The notes under the pieces are model-generated. The model was not told the DNA's origin. It ran no database searches and was given only the letters and a program-made list of their open reading frames with translations. The position numbers and the translations under genes were made by a program. A stretch of DNA of 28,953 bases from JAISGQ01 sp045604945 (GTDB taxonomy: Bacteria; Bacillota; Clostridia; Oscillospirales; Acutalibacteraceae). The first letter of the stretch is position 1. The number at the start of each line of letters is the position of its first letter. The stretch spans positions 1-28,953 of the forward strand of contig JAZUPA010000075.1 of NCBI GenBank assembly GCA_045604945.1, written 5' to 3'. Of this stretch, positions 7,715 through 14,490 are shown in pieces.

Positions 7715-7744
7715 GTTTTAATTTTATTGGAAGAATATCGTCAA
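7715..7744 (-). promoter_or_regulatory. Possible internal promoter before the capsid gene
   Basis: In the AT-rich 122-bp gap between scaffold and capsid genes the minus strand carries TTGACG (7744-7739), an 18-bp spacer and TAAAAC (7720-7715). The -35 is good and the -10 weak. An extra promoter here would raise capsid and tail expression. No other gene is seen in the gap. Confidence 0.3.
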
Positions 7745-7820
7745 TGAAATTCTATGATGTTTTATGAAAACATAAGAATTTGAGTTTGGAAATTTAAGGA
7801 AAATACCTGAAATATTATGT

Positions 7821-8459
7821 TTATCTCAGGGTTATTCCCTTTTCCGCCGCCTGGCTTATGATCGCCGCCGCGGCTGCATTGTCGTGCATCTCTCTTGCAC
7901 GCATAAGCTGCTGTCTGTATCCCTCTGCAGCACTGTTTCCTCTGGGGAATCTGCCTGCGGTACCTGCAGTTACCGCTGCAGATGAAGCCGTAAAGGAGGG
8001 GATACGGGTAATGACACCTTCGATGGTCTGACGAACCGCTTCGGGCTCTGCGCTGTCACCGAGATTCTCGAGACTCTCTGATGCCAGCTTTAGAACATCC
8101 CCGAAGCACTCCTCGCGGACTCCCAGAAGCGCCATCTGTGCCCGCGCTTCTGCGTTGGTCTGTGCCTGCCGTGCGGTCTTCTCCGCCGACCTTGCACGTT
8201 CCACAGCCTCCTTCAGCTGCTCTTTTGTGGGTGCAGCACCGGATTTTGCAGCCTTGTAGGCATTCTCTGCCTCTCTCGCCTGCTCTTCGCTCAGCCCGTG
8301 CTGGGCAAAATAGTCCTTCAGCACTGATTTTTCCGCTCTCGCAGTGCGTTCCTTTACTATCCTGCTCAGCTCTTCCATGTCCACCGCGCCTGCGTCGCCC
8401 TGAACACCAATAATGGGAAGAACAAGCATTTTTCTGATGAGTTTTCTGATTATGCGCAT
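7821..8459 (-). CDS. Phage capsid scaffolding protein (GP20-like)
   Basis: 212 aa, ATG after AAGGAG. Residues about 25-115 form a charged, Ala/Glu/Lys-rich helical, coiled-coil-like region (MEELSRIVKERTARAEKSVLKDYFAQHGLSEEQAREAENAYKAAKSGAAPTKEQLKEAVERARSAEKTARQAQTNAEARAQM). A second helical region follows, ending with QQLMRAREMHDNAAAAAIISQAAEKGITLR. This composition and the place between portal and capsid genes match the minor structural GP20/scaffold family. The first 20 residues are basic-hydrophobic and not typical; an internal ATG at codon 11 is an alternative start, but the SD favours the longer form. Confidence 0.75.
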   Translation of the reverse strand: MRIIRKLIRKMLVLPIIGVQGDAGAVDMEELSRIVKERTARAEKSVLKDYFAQHGLSEEQAREAENAYKAAKSGAAPTKEQLKEAVERARSAEKTARQAQTNAEARAQMALLGVREECFGDVLKLASESLENLGDSAEPEAVRQTIEGVITRIPSFTASSAAVTAGTAGRFPRGNSAAEGYRQQLMRAREMHDNAAAAAIISQAAEKGITLR

Positions 8460-8502
8460 AAATTTCTACTCCTTTTCCGTTTATAGCCTGTCGGCTTTGC
8501 GT

Positions 8503-8558
8503 TATCGCCGCGAAAACGGCGATACCTGCTCCGTTTAACGTCCGTCGACAAGGTATCG
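8503..8558 (-). repeat. Overlapping, mutually exclusive inverted repeats before the scaffold gene
   Basis: TATCGCCG (8503-8510) pairs perfectly with CGGCGATA (8517-8524) around a 6-nt loop. CGATACC (8520-8526), part of the same arm, can instead pair with GGTATCG (8552-8558). The element is in the 168-bp gap between portal and scaffold genes, so late mRNA could switch between two stems, like an attenuator. Function is speculative; the repeats themselves are certain. Confidence 0.5.
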
Positions 8559-8591
8559 TATTTTAACAACTGTAATTTTAGCATTTATAGT

Positions 8592-8607
8592 TGTTTCACG
8601 TGGAACA
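8592..8607. other. parS: parS-like ParB (Spo0J) binding site
   Basis: The plus strand reads TGTTTCACGTGGAACA and its complement TGTTCCACGTGAAACA. The latter is identical to the Bacillus subtilis spo0J parS site and fits the bacterial chromosomal parS consensus around the CACGTG core. It lies in the non-coding gap between portal and scaffold genes, 20 bp after the portal stop. No parA/parB gene is in the window, so it would be read by a ParB encoded elsewhere. An exact 16-bp match is very unlikely by chance in 29 kb. Binding and function have not been tested here. Confidence 0.8.
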
Positions 8608-8627
8608 AAGAATACAATAATATTCTT

Positions 8628-9941
8628 TTATGGGGTTATTCCCCATTTTTCAGCGTAGCTCTCGGCAGAACGAACTCCTGCTTCCACCTCACGAAGGTCA
8701 AGCTCGCGCTCGCTCTCCTCATCCTCGATTATGGGGTAAAGGTGTTCTATATGTATCGAAATTGCAACATCGGGCAATTCCTCCTCTCCATACACCCTCT
8801 CCATTTCAAGAATAGCTTTCACCATCCACTTGAGGGCAGGCTCCCATACGGTCCATCGCTCCTCACTGCGCTCAATAAGCTCCCAGTAAAGAGCCTTCAT
8901 GCTTCTACCGCTCTGGGCAAGCCCCTGTAGCTGCTCAAGAGAGAGATTGGGGACACCCAGAAGCTCGTGCATATCCTCCTTGATTCGATTGAGGGTATGC
9001 TCAAAGCGTGTGTCGTAGCCAAACTTTGATTCCAGCACATCGAGCTTTGCCTGTACTCCGTCGTCGCCTCTTGCAGGCTCTGTGACAAGGTCAATCAGCG
9101 CGCCGGGGGCGATGCACATGTTCTCAAGGCTCGAGCCGTCTGCATCCACAGCCACCCTCTGGGGAAACATATTGAACTTCAGCGCGTCAAGGTCATCGGA
9201 TTTCAGTCGGTTGTACGCCATCTGACTGTCCATGATTTCCTCTACATCGCTTTCTCCAAGCATATCCCCTGTAAGACCGTCGTTGATAATCACTCTGCAG
9301 GGGATGAAGGAAAGCCCTGTATTGCGGGTTTCTCCTCCTTCAATAAGCCTGCCTGCGCCGTCATAAAGACCTTCGGTCAGGTAGCATCTGCCACCTGCCA
9401 TTTCATACTTCTGCTTCCAGATTCTCTGGTCTCTGCGGTTGGGGGAATCCACCGTCTGATAGAAAAAGATGATCTTTTTAAGGCGCTCGGAATCGTTTTC
9501 TTCGGTTTCGTACACAAACTCAAGAGAGGGTCTTACCGTGACAACGGTTTCCTCTCCGATGCCCCCTGAAAGCTTGAGGGCAACGCGCTTTCCAATAAGG
9601 CAGTCGCGCATTCCCTTGAGCAGTCTTTCGGGGAACGAATTACTTTCGAGCACTCTGTCAAGACAGCGCTGCAGGTCGCGGTTTATCTCTCCGCTCTCTG
9701 CATCTCTGACCCTGATTTCAGGGGTTCTGCCAAACATGAAACGTGCTTCACGCTTGATAAGCTTCTTGCAAAGATTTGTCACCAGCTTGCTGGGGGCATA
9801 ATCCAGTCCCTCTGCGGTGTGCCAGTTCTGACCGCCGCCCTCGTAAAACTCATAGAGACGGATAATCTGAGGCATATCCCCTTCCAGACTTCTTCCGAAG
9901 AGCCCCTCAAGCTCTGTGTTGATTATGTCGGGTAATGACAT
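8628..9941 (-). CDS. Phage portal protein (SPP1 gp6-like)
   Basis: 437 aa, ATG with GAGGAGG upstream. Family features are the N-terminal YEFYEGGGQNWHTAEGLDYAPSKLVTNLCKKLIKREARFMFGRTPEIRV, the NSFPERLLKGMRDCLIGKRVALKLSG block, the FIPCRVIINDGLTGDMLGESDVEEIMDSQMAYNRLKSDDLDALKFNMFPQRV segment, and the long crown/stem helix with LEQLQGLAQSGRSMKALYWELIERSEERWTVWEPALKWM. These match the SPP1-type portal family, the dodecameric DNA channel at one capsid vertex. It lies between terminase and scaffold. No SPP1 gp7-type minor head protein gene follows it. Confidence 0.85.
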   Translation of the reverse strand: MSLPDIINTELEGLFGRSLEGDMPQIIRLYEFYEGGGQNWHTAEGLDYAPSKLVTNLCKKLIKREARFMFGRTPEIRVRDAESGEINRDLQRCLDRVLESNSFPERLLKGMRDCLIGKRVALKLSGGIGEETVVTVRPSLEFVYETEENDSERLKKIIFFYQTVDSPNRRDQRIWKQKYEMAGGRCYLTEGLYDGAGRLIEGGETRNTGLSFIPCRVIINDGLTGDMLGESDVEEIMDSQMAYNRLKSDDLDALKFNMFPQRVAVDADGSSLENMCIAPGALIDLVTEPARGDDGVQAKLDVLESKFGYDTRFEHTLNRIKEDMHELLGVPNLSLEQLQGLAQSGRSMKALYWELIERSEERWTVWEPALKWMVKAILEMERVYGEEELPDVAISIHIEHLYPIIEDEESERELDLREVEAGVRSAESYAEKWGITP

Positions 9942-9951
9942 TTTTACCTCC

Positions 9952-11298
9952 TCATGAATGTTTTATTGCACCGCGTCCCGAATAGGTGCCGCGGTCATTG
10001 CCGATTCTCTGCCATGTCATAAGTGCGTAGCGCAGCATATCCATGGCATGATCATGCTGCTTGATGGGTTTGTCCTCTCCCCTTTCCGATGCACCTTCGT
10101 CCCAGACGTACTCACCGAATTCGCCTATGGTATTTCTGCACTCCGGCGATACCGTCAGAAGACCTGCGCTCAACGCTTCGGATACTGCGTGAATCCCCTG
10201 AACCACTGCGTTTTTCGCCTTTACCACCCGATAGCCGCGCTTGCGCATTTCCGCGATGAACGACGCCGCCGAGGGGTCTACTATCAGCACTTCCGGCTGT
10301 GCGCTGTTCTGCAGAACAAACTCCTCCAGAGCGTCGGCATATTCGCTGTCGGTAAGCTGCCCCTTTTTTCTGCCGTCGTGGTAATATTCCGCCTTCAGAT
10401 GCATCTGCAGTCCGTTTTCCGTTTTGCACGCCTGCAGCAGACCCAGGGCAAAGGGATTGTTTGTTCCGTAGTCGCAGGAGAGAAATTCCCGTCCTTGTTC
10501 CAAAGGCTCAGAGCGGATATTCCGCTCTTCCGAGAACATGGGGTATACAAGCCCCTCTGCCGCACACCATTCGCCCAGCACATATCTGCGGTAAAAGACA
10601 CCGCTGTACATGGTTCTGTACCTCTGCCGCACCTCTTCTCCAAGGCTGAGATTATCCTTCATGGTAAAGTGAAGATAAATCAGCCCCCGCTCCTCTGCGT
10701 TGTCTATCCAGCCTGTCTTGAACCAGTGCCTTGCACCTGAAGGATTGCAGGAAAACCAGAATTTTGAGCCCTGTACCGAACATCTTGCGGTCGCCTGGGC
10801 AATGAAGGATTCGGGCATTATTGCAGACTCATCGAACATGACCCCTGCAAGGGTCAGACCCTGTATGGAATCCTGCGCCCGTTCATCCCTTGCGCCGAAG
10901 ATATAGACTGTGTTGTTTTTTCCTGCACAGCTCAGCTCCAGTCGGTTTTCAGCACGGTGGTAGACATATCTGATTCCAAGCGATGGCAGCATTGGAAGAA
11001 GCCAGCCCAGAATGTTTCTGCGTACACTTCCGATCGTCCTGCCGCATATTGCAAAAAACTGCCCGTCAAAGCTCTTCATAGCCCACAGCACAAAGCCCAG
11101 GGAAAGGGCGACGGTTTTTCCCGAGCGCACAGCTCCGTCGGCAATTATGCCGTTGTATTTCCGATATTCAGTATTCTTCCACCAGGCAAGGGCAATCCTC
11201 TGTTTCGGTGAAAAGGGACACAGAGCAAGAGCGCTTTTCCTGCCTTTTCTTCTTTTGTGCCGCCGGGCTCTTTCGCGAAGCTCCTCAAGGGTCATCAT
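9952..11298 (-). CDS. terL: Terminase large subunit (PBSX-family type)
   Basis: 448 aa from the ATG at 11298; a GTG at 11307 would add three residues. Packaging ATPase: Walker A GAVRSGKT (about 55-62), Walker B VMFDE (D156-E157), and coupling motif FSCNPSG. C-terminal RNase-H-like nuclease with three acidic positions: D276 in SCDYG, D341 in LIVDPSA and D420 in HDHAMDML. All catalytic residues are intact, so the enzyme could be active. PBSX-type terminases are headful enzymes, and in PBSX they package host DNA. The start overlaps the end of the upstream gene, suggesting coupled translation of the two subunits. Confidence 0.9.
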   Translation of the reverse strand: MMTLEELRERARRHKRRKGRKSALALCPFSPKQRIALAWWKNTEYRKYNGIIADGAVRSGKTVALSLGFVLWAMKSFDGQFFAICGRTIGSVRRNILGWLLPMLPSLGIRYVYHRAENRLELSCAGKNNTVYIFGARDERAQDSIQGLTLAGVMFDESAIMPESFIAQATARCSVQGSKFWFSCNPSGARHWFKTGWIDNAEERGLIYLHFTMKDNLSLGEEVRQRYRTMYSGVFYRRYVLGEWCAAEGLVYPMFSEERNIRSEPLEQGREFLSCDYGTNNPFALGLLQACKTENGLQMHLKAEYYHDGRKKGQLTDSEYADALEEFVLQNSAQPEVLIVDPSAASFIAEMRKRGYRVVKAKNAVVQGIHAVSEALSAGLLTVSPECRNTIGEFGEYVWDEGASERGEDKPIKQHDHAMDMLRYALMTWQRIGNDRGTYSGRGAIKHS

Positions 11299-11776
11299 CG
11301 TCACCACTCAATGCCGCAATCAGCTGCTCCGGCACATCCTGACCGTCTCCGCCATCCACCTTCATAAGCTCAATTTCAAGCTTCCTCAGGGATATATCCC
11401 TGTCGCTTTCAAGCTTGGCTCTGGTGTTGTCCGCATCGGTCGCCTCCTTGAAAAGGGGTACTGCAAGAATCTCATGCTGAATACCGATCAGGTCAGACAG
11501 GGCTTTTACAAGTTTTGCAAGCCTGTCCTCGTTGAGCGCCTGCCGTTCCTCGCAGAGGGTTTCGGTAACCCCGCCGTTTTTGCAGGAGGAGATGTATCTG
11601 TACAGCTCCCGTTCATCCTGCAGTGCCTTTTCCACAACCCCGAGAACACGGTCGGTAACTTCAAGCTGCCTTTTCAGATGCCTGCGCTGTTCCCTTGTTC
11701 GCCACAGCCCGATTTTTCTCCTTTCGGCTTTCTGTCGCTGGTCTTCCTTTGATTCAAACTCTGAACTGTTTTCCAT
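11285..11776 (-). CDS. Putative terminase small subunit
   Basis: 163 aa from the ATG at 11776, chosen because GGAGG lies 6 nt upstream; an upstream in-frame TTG would place the SD inside the gene. The protein is highly charged and helical (KEDQRQKAERRKIGLWRTREQRRHLKRQLEVTDRVLGVVEKALQDERELY... RLAKLVKALSDLIGIQHEILAVPLFKEATDADNTRAKLESDRDISLRKLEIELMKV) with an acidic tail (SGDDDDP). It is the first gene of the phage operon and overlaps the large subunit gene, the normal place of terS. I do not recognise a clear helix-turn-helix, so it is a positional assignment. Confidence 0.55.
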   Translation of the reverse strand: MENSSEFESKEDQRQKAERRKIGLWRTREQRRHLKRQLEVTDRVLGVVEKALQDERELYRYISSCKNGGVTETLCEERQALNEDRLAKLVKALSDLIGIQHEILAVPLFKEATDADNTRAKLESDRDISLRKLEIELMKVDGGDGQDVPEQLIAALSGDDDDP

Positions 11777-11789
11777 CAGACACCTCCAC

Positions 11790-11805
11790 AAGAACTAATG
11801 TTCTT
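11790..11805. promoter_or_regulatory. LexA/SOS-box-like palindrome at the head of the phage operon
   Basis: AAGAACTAATGTTCTT is a perfect inverted repeat (arms AAGAAC/GTTCTT, spacer TAAT) and contains GAAC-N4-GTTC, the core of the Gram-positive LexA (DinR) box. It lies just upstream of the ribosome binding site of the first phage gene. A GAAC-N4-GTTC match is expected about 0.4 times by chance in a window this size, so position is the main argument. Confidence 0.45.
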
Positions 11806-11822
11806 TTAATCGGTTTAAAGCT

Positions 11823-11849
11823 GCGCCGCCCACAACCCTTGGGCAGCGC
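11823..11849 (-). promoter_or_regulatory. GC-rich leader hairpin upstream of the phage operon
   Basis: On the minus strand GCGCTGCCCA pairs with TGGGCGGCGC over 10 bp, including one G-U, around a 7-nt loop. It lies about 45 nt upstream of the first phage start codon, downstream of a TATAAT-like hexamer (11870-11875) that has no convincing -35. It could be an attenuator or mRNA-protecting stem. The following AGCTTTAAA is a poor U-tract. Confidence 0.4.
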
Positions 11850-12085
11850 CGTTTCAACCTTGCAATGTCATTATATTCATCGGATAACGATTTGTGCTAT
11901 CATTTATCGCAAAATCAAATTTTATGTACCATTATTAGAACTTTATCTTTAATATTTGGCTTGATCATGGGGTTTTGTATCGTTTCTCCATTTGTGACAT
12001 CCTATCACTTTTTCGTTGATTCTCGTATACAAAATGTAATATTTCTAACTTATATTATATTTCGTTGTATTTTCAACCAAAATAA
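11850..12085. other. AT-rich junction between phage module and host genes, no gene
   Basis: This non-coding stretch separates the first phage gene from the ireB-linked host gene. It contains only short unconvincing reading frames, a TATAAT on the minus strand at 11875-11870, and no integrase, repressor or tRNA. I see no direct-repeat attachment site; the other end of the element is outside the window, so one cannot be tested. Confidence 0.5.
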
Positions 12086-12110
12086 AAAGGGCGACCAACG
12101 GTCGCCCTTT
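12086..12110 (-). terminator. Rho-independent terminator after the ireB operon
   Basis: An 11-bp perfect stem (AAAGGGCGACC / GGTCGCCCTTT) with a 3-nt loop. On the minus strand it is followed by TTATTTT after the A/T closing pairs. It ends the ireB and small-gene transcript and separates host genes from the phage module. Confidence 0.85.
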
Positions 12111-12129
12111 AAAAAGCAGAACAAATGTT

Positions 12130-12396
12130 TTATTTATTCTTTGCTATCCATGCATTCGCAAAATCGAATGCCTCCGCAAGACTGCTCTTGACAGTTTCCT
12201 TGACAATCTTGCCCTTTCCCCTGATGTCAGGGTCTGTATACTGCAGACGCAGAAGCACCTTTGTTGCTGTCTCACCGTCCGCTGCCTTTTCAAGAATCTG
12301 CATATAGATAACGTACTTCTCGGTCATATTGCCGTAGTACAGCTCATCTCCGCACCTTACAAGGGGTCTGCCCCTGTAAATCAACTGCTCGCTCAT
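12130..12396 (-). CDS. Small conserved-looking protein of unknown function next to ireB
   Basis: 88 aa from the ATG at 12396, chosen because GGAG lies 8 nt upstream; a GTG three codons earlier overlaps the SD. Sequence MSEQLIYRGRPLVRCGDELYYGNMTEKYVIYMQILEKAADGETATKVLLRLQYTDPDIRGKGKIVKETVKSSLAEAFDFANAWIAKNK is compact, mixed alpha/beta, with no membrane segment or known catalytic motif. It follows ireB by 26 bp and shares its terminator, so it is cotranscribed. It is not the DUF1292 protein often found near ireB-family genes. Function is not recognised. Confidence 0.7.
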   Translation of the reverse strand: MSEQLIYRGRPLVRCGDELYYGNMTEKYVIYMQILEKAADGETATKVLLRLQYTDPDIRGKGKIVKETVKSSLAEAFDFANAWIAKNK

Positions 12397-12422
12397 CGGT
12401 TTCACTCCAAACTATTGACGGC

Positions 12423-12695
12423 TTATTCGCCGACGTAATTTTTCAACAGATCACGCAGCAGCTCATCGCGGTCAACCTTACGGATAAGGGCTCTCGCATT
12501 ATTGTGCGTTGTGATGTAGGTGGGATCTTCGGAAAGGAGATAGCCCACGATCTGGTTAACGGGGTTGTAGCCCTTTTCCTTGAGAGCCTCGTAAACCTGC
12601 TTTACGATAACGCGCATCTCCTGCTCACGGTTGGCAATGGAAAAAGTTACTGTTCCGCCATTCAAAAATTCCTGGTTGTTTCTTTCGTCGCTCAT
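12423..12695 (-). CDS. ireB: IreB-family (UPF0297/YrzL) regulatory phosphoprotein
   Basis: 90 aa, ATG after GGAGG. The core EALKEKGYNPVNQIVGYLLSEDPTYITTHNNARALIRKVDRDELLRDLL is near-diagnostic for the UPF0297/IreB family. In Enterococcus faecalis IreB is phosphorylated by the Ser/Thr kinase IreK on N-terminal threonines and affects cephalosporin resistance. Here the matching N-terminal position is the GGTVTFSI segment (T15, T17). In many Firmicutes the gene lies between alaS and ruvX; in this window it is instead followed by an unrecognised 88-aa gene and a terminator. It has its own promoter at 12760-12732. Confidence 0.9.
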   Translation of the reverse strand: MSDERNNQEFLNGGTVTFSIANREQEMRVIVKQVYEALKEKGYNPVNQIVGYLLSEDPTYITTHNNARALIRKVDRDELLRDLLKNYVGE

Positions 12696-12731
12696 GCCTC
12701 TACCTCCAAACGAAAATCTATTCCTTCATAT

Positions 12732-12760
12732 ATAATAACTCAAAATGGGAACATAATCAA
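12732..12760 (-). promoter_or_regulatory. Promoter of the ireB operon
   Basis: On the minus strand TTGATT (12760-12755), a 17-bp spacer and TATTAT (12737-12732), about 35 bp upstream of the ireB start. Sigma-A type. It diverges from the HD-gene promoter 44 bp away. Confidence 0.6.
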
Positions 12761-12803
12761 GACCAAATAGTGAACAATCGGTAACTTTTGCATGAGGAAT
12801 GTG

Positions 12804-12833
12804 TTGTAATACACCCCTGCGGGATGTTATACT
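12804..12833 (+). promoter_or_regulatory. Promoter of the HD-domain gene operon
   Basis: TTGTAA (12804-12809), an 18-bp spacer and TATACT (12828-12833) with an extended TG (12825-12826). The ATG is 67 bp downstream of the -10 with CAGGAGGAAA before it. Confidence 0.65.
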
Positions 12834-12899
12834 GTTATATGACAGAATCTTTTAAATGTTAAGTATCAGCAATCTGATGCACAGTCAGGAGGAAACATA

Positions 12900-13481
12900 A
12901 TGATAGAAGACAAGGAATTACTCGCCCGTTACGAAAAGCTCAAGTCAATGGTCACCGAGCGCCGTGAGGCATGGAACACTCTCATGAATTTCCTTGAGAC
13001 AGAGACCGCATGGCTCACCTCTCCCGCCTCCACCAGATTCCACCTCTCCGAAGAAAGCGGACTTCTCCGCCATTCCTGCAACGTTGCAGAAACACTTCTG
13101 CGCATCAAGGAGACCCTCGCCCCTGAGATAAGCGACGAAAGCTGCGTTATTGTCGGTCTTCTCCACGACCTCGGCAAGGCAGGAATGCCCGGAAACCCCC
13201 AGTACATCCCCAATGAGCCCACTCCCCGTCAGAAGCAGTACGGCTACGGACCTACCTATCCCTACTCCTTCAACGACAAGCTTACATATCTCTCCGTCCC
13301 CATCCGTAGCCTGTATCTTATAATGCAGTATATGCCCCTTTCCGAGGACGAAGCACAGGCTATTGTGTACCACGACGGACAGTATGTTGAAGACAACCGC
13401 TCGGCTGCAACCAAGGAAAGACCTCTTACCCTGCTTATATCCTACGCGGACAGCTGGAGCAGCTTTGTAATTGAAAAATAG
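12900..13481 (+). CDS. HD-domain metal-dependent phosphohydrolase
   Basis: 193 aa, ATG after AGGAGG. An HD-superfamily metal site is visible: H58 in GLLRHSCNV, H89-D90 in GLLHDLGK, H158-D159 in IVYHDGQY, and D184 in SYADSW. Spacing and the LRHS and YADS motifs resemble the HD domain of YhaM-type 3'-5' exoribonucleases and stand-alone HD proteins. No OB fold, nuclease or sensor domain is attached, so substrate (nucleotide, RNA end or other phosphoester) cannot be deduced. The protein is soluble. It is followed after 11 bp by the zinc-ribbon membrane protein gene, forming a two-gene operon. Confidence 0.75.
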   Translation: MIEDKELLARYEKLKSMVTERREAWNTLMNFLETETAWLTSPASTRFHLSEESGLLRHSCNVAETLLRIKETLAPEISDESCVIVGLLHDLGKAGMPGNPQYIPNEPTPRQKQYGYGPTYPYSFNDKLTYLSVPIRSLYLIMQYMPLSEDEAQAIVYHDGQYVEDNRSAATKERPLTLLISYADSWSSFVIEK

Positions 13482-13492
13482 GCGGTGAAACC

Positions 13493-14443
13493 ATGAAAAA
13501 GGTTTGTTCATCCTGCGGCGAGACCTTTGAAGGGGTCGTATGCCCCAACTGCAGCGGCGGCAGCTCTGTCAGTCGTGACCGCACAAAAATCATCACTGTC
13601 AGCAAGCCTGTTTTCGATGAGGAGCCGGAATCCCCTCCAAAGCCCTCAGAGCCTTCCAGAAAATCCCTTGAGAAAAACAGAGCCAAGGCAAAGAAAGCCG
13701 AGGAAAGGGTAAGAAAGCTTGAAAAAGCCGAGGAAAACCGCAGCAGACGTGCTGAAAAGCGCGAAAACCGCCTGCTGCTCAGCGAGCAGAGTGACAGCAC
13801 GGCATCCAAAATCAGCACTCAATTCCGCCATGCCCTCTCCCTCTCCATTACCGGTGCAACAAGACAGGCAATCCACTTTGTAATCTCCCCCCGCGGAGGG
13901 CTTGCTTTTGTTCTGCTGCTGCCTCTCTGTGCTCTTATCCCTGTAATTATCGCTGTTTTCTGCGAGCTTTATTCGGGCATAGAAACATCACCCGATTTTA
14001 TCACAGCAGTAGGCGAGGTTCTCTCTGCATCTGCCCCTGCCATTCTCAAAGCACTGCTTTTCTGGCTTGAACTGTGCGCTGCAATGGTGCTTTATCTCCG
14101 CGCTCACGCCTTTGCCATCAGCAGTGCCATGACCTTCCGCCGCGCCCTGGGGCTTGTCTGCATCTCCCAGCTGCCTGCACTGTATCTTGTCCCGCTCTTT
14201 GCAGTGTGTCTTTTTGTTATCCCTGCCCTTTCCCTTCTCCTTGCCATTCTGGCGGTTTTTCAGTTTATTATTATGATTTTTATCGGAGTGGAGTTTGCGG
14301 CAATGGATAAAAAGCGCGGCGTCTTTACAAGCTTTTCGGTCATGCTGGCTGCATATATCTGTACCGCAGCGGCAATCTCAGCTATAAATTTCCCCGAAGC
14401 TGCCGACTATATCATCACACTGATAAGCAAAATCTACATATAA
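13493..14443 (+). CDS. Zinc-ribbon multi-pass membrane protein
   Basis: 316 aa. A short N-terminal zinc ribbon (C5-x2-C8...C17-x2-C20) is followed by a disordered Pro/Ser stretch and a Lys/Glu/Arg-rich coiled-coil-like segment (about 57-100: SLEKNRAKAKKAEERVRKLEKAEENRSRRAEKRENR). About four or five hydrophobic segments lie from about 133 to 316 (FVLLLPLCALIPVIIAVF; LLFWLELCAAMVLYL; LPALYLVPLFAVCLFVIPALSLLLAILAVFQFIIMIFIGV; SFSVMLAAYICTAAAISAI). The membrane part is of YIP1-like appearance. Function unknown. It shares the promoter of the HD gene and ends at a strong hairpin terminator. Confidence 0.7.
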   Translation: MKKVCSSCGETFEGVVCPNCSGGSSVSRDRTKIITVSKPVFDEEPESPPKPSEPSRKSLEKNRAKAKKAEERVRKLEKAEENRSRRAEKRENRLLLSEQSDSTASKISTQFRHALSLSITGATRQAIHFVISPRGGLAFVLLLPLCALIPVIIAVFCELYSGIETSPDFITAVGEVLSASAPAILKALLFWLELCAAMVLYLRAHAFAISSAMTFRRALGLVCISQLPALYLVPLFAVCLFVIPALSLLLAILAVFQFIIMIFIGVEFAAMDKKRGVFTSFSVMLAAYICTAAAISAINFPEAADYIITLISKIYI

Positions 14444-14446
14444 GAA

Positions 14447-14478
14447 AAAGTTCCCTGCCTTTAGAAGCAGGGAACTTT
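14447..14478. terminator. Bidirectional terminator between convergent genes
   Basis: A perfect 12-bp stem AAAGTTCCCTGC / GCAGGGAACTTT with an 8-nt loop. A-rich and T-rich flanks on the two sides let it serve both the zinc-ribbon operon (plus) and the exported-protein gene (minus). Confidence 0.85.
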
Positions 14479-14490
14479 CTTAATATTTGC

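Noticed and set aside
6787..7767. 326-codon plus-strand frame opposite the major capsid gene
   Set aside because: Opposite strand of a clear capsid gene, no ribosome binding site and no domain resemblance.
11850..12085. Prophage attachment site or remnant integrase at the phage-host junction
   Set aside because: No tRNA, recombinase fragment or convincing repeat is visible, and the opposite boundary is outside the window.
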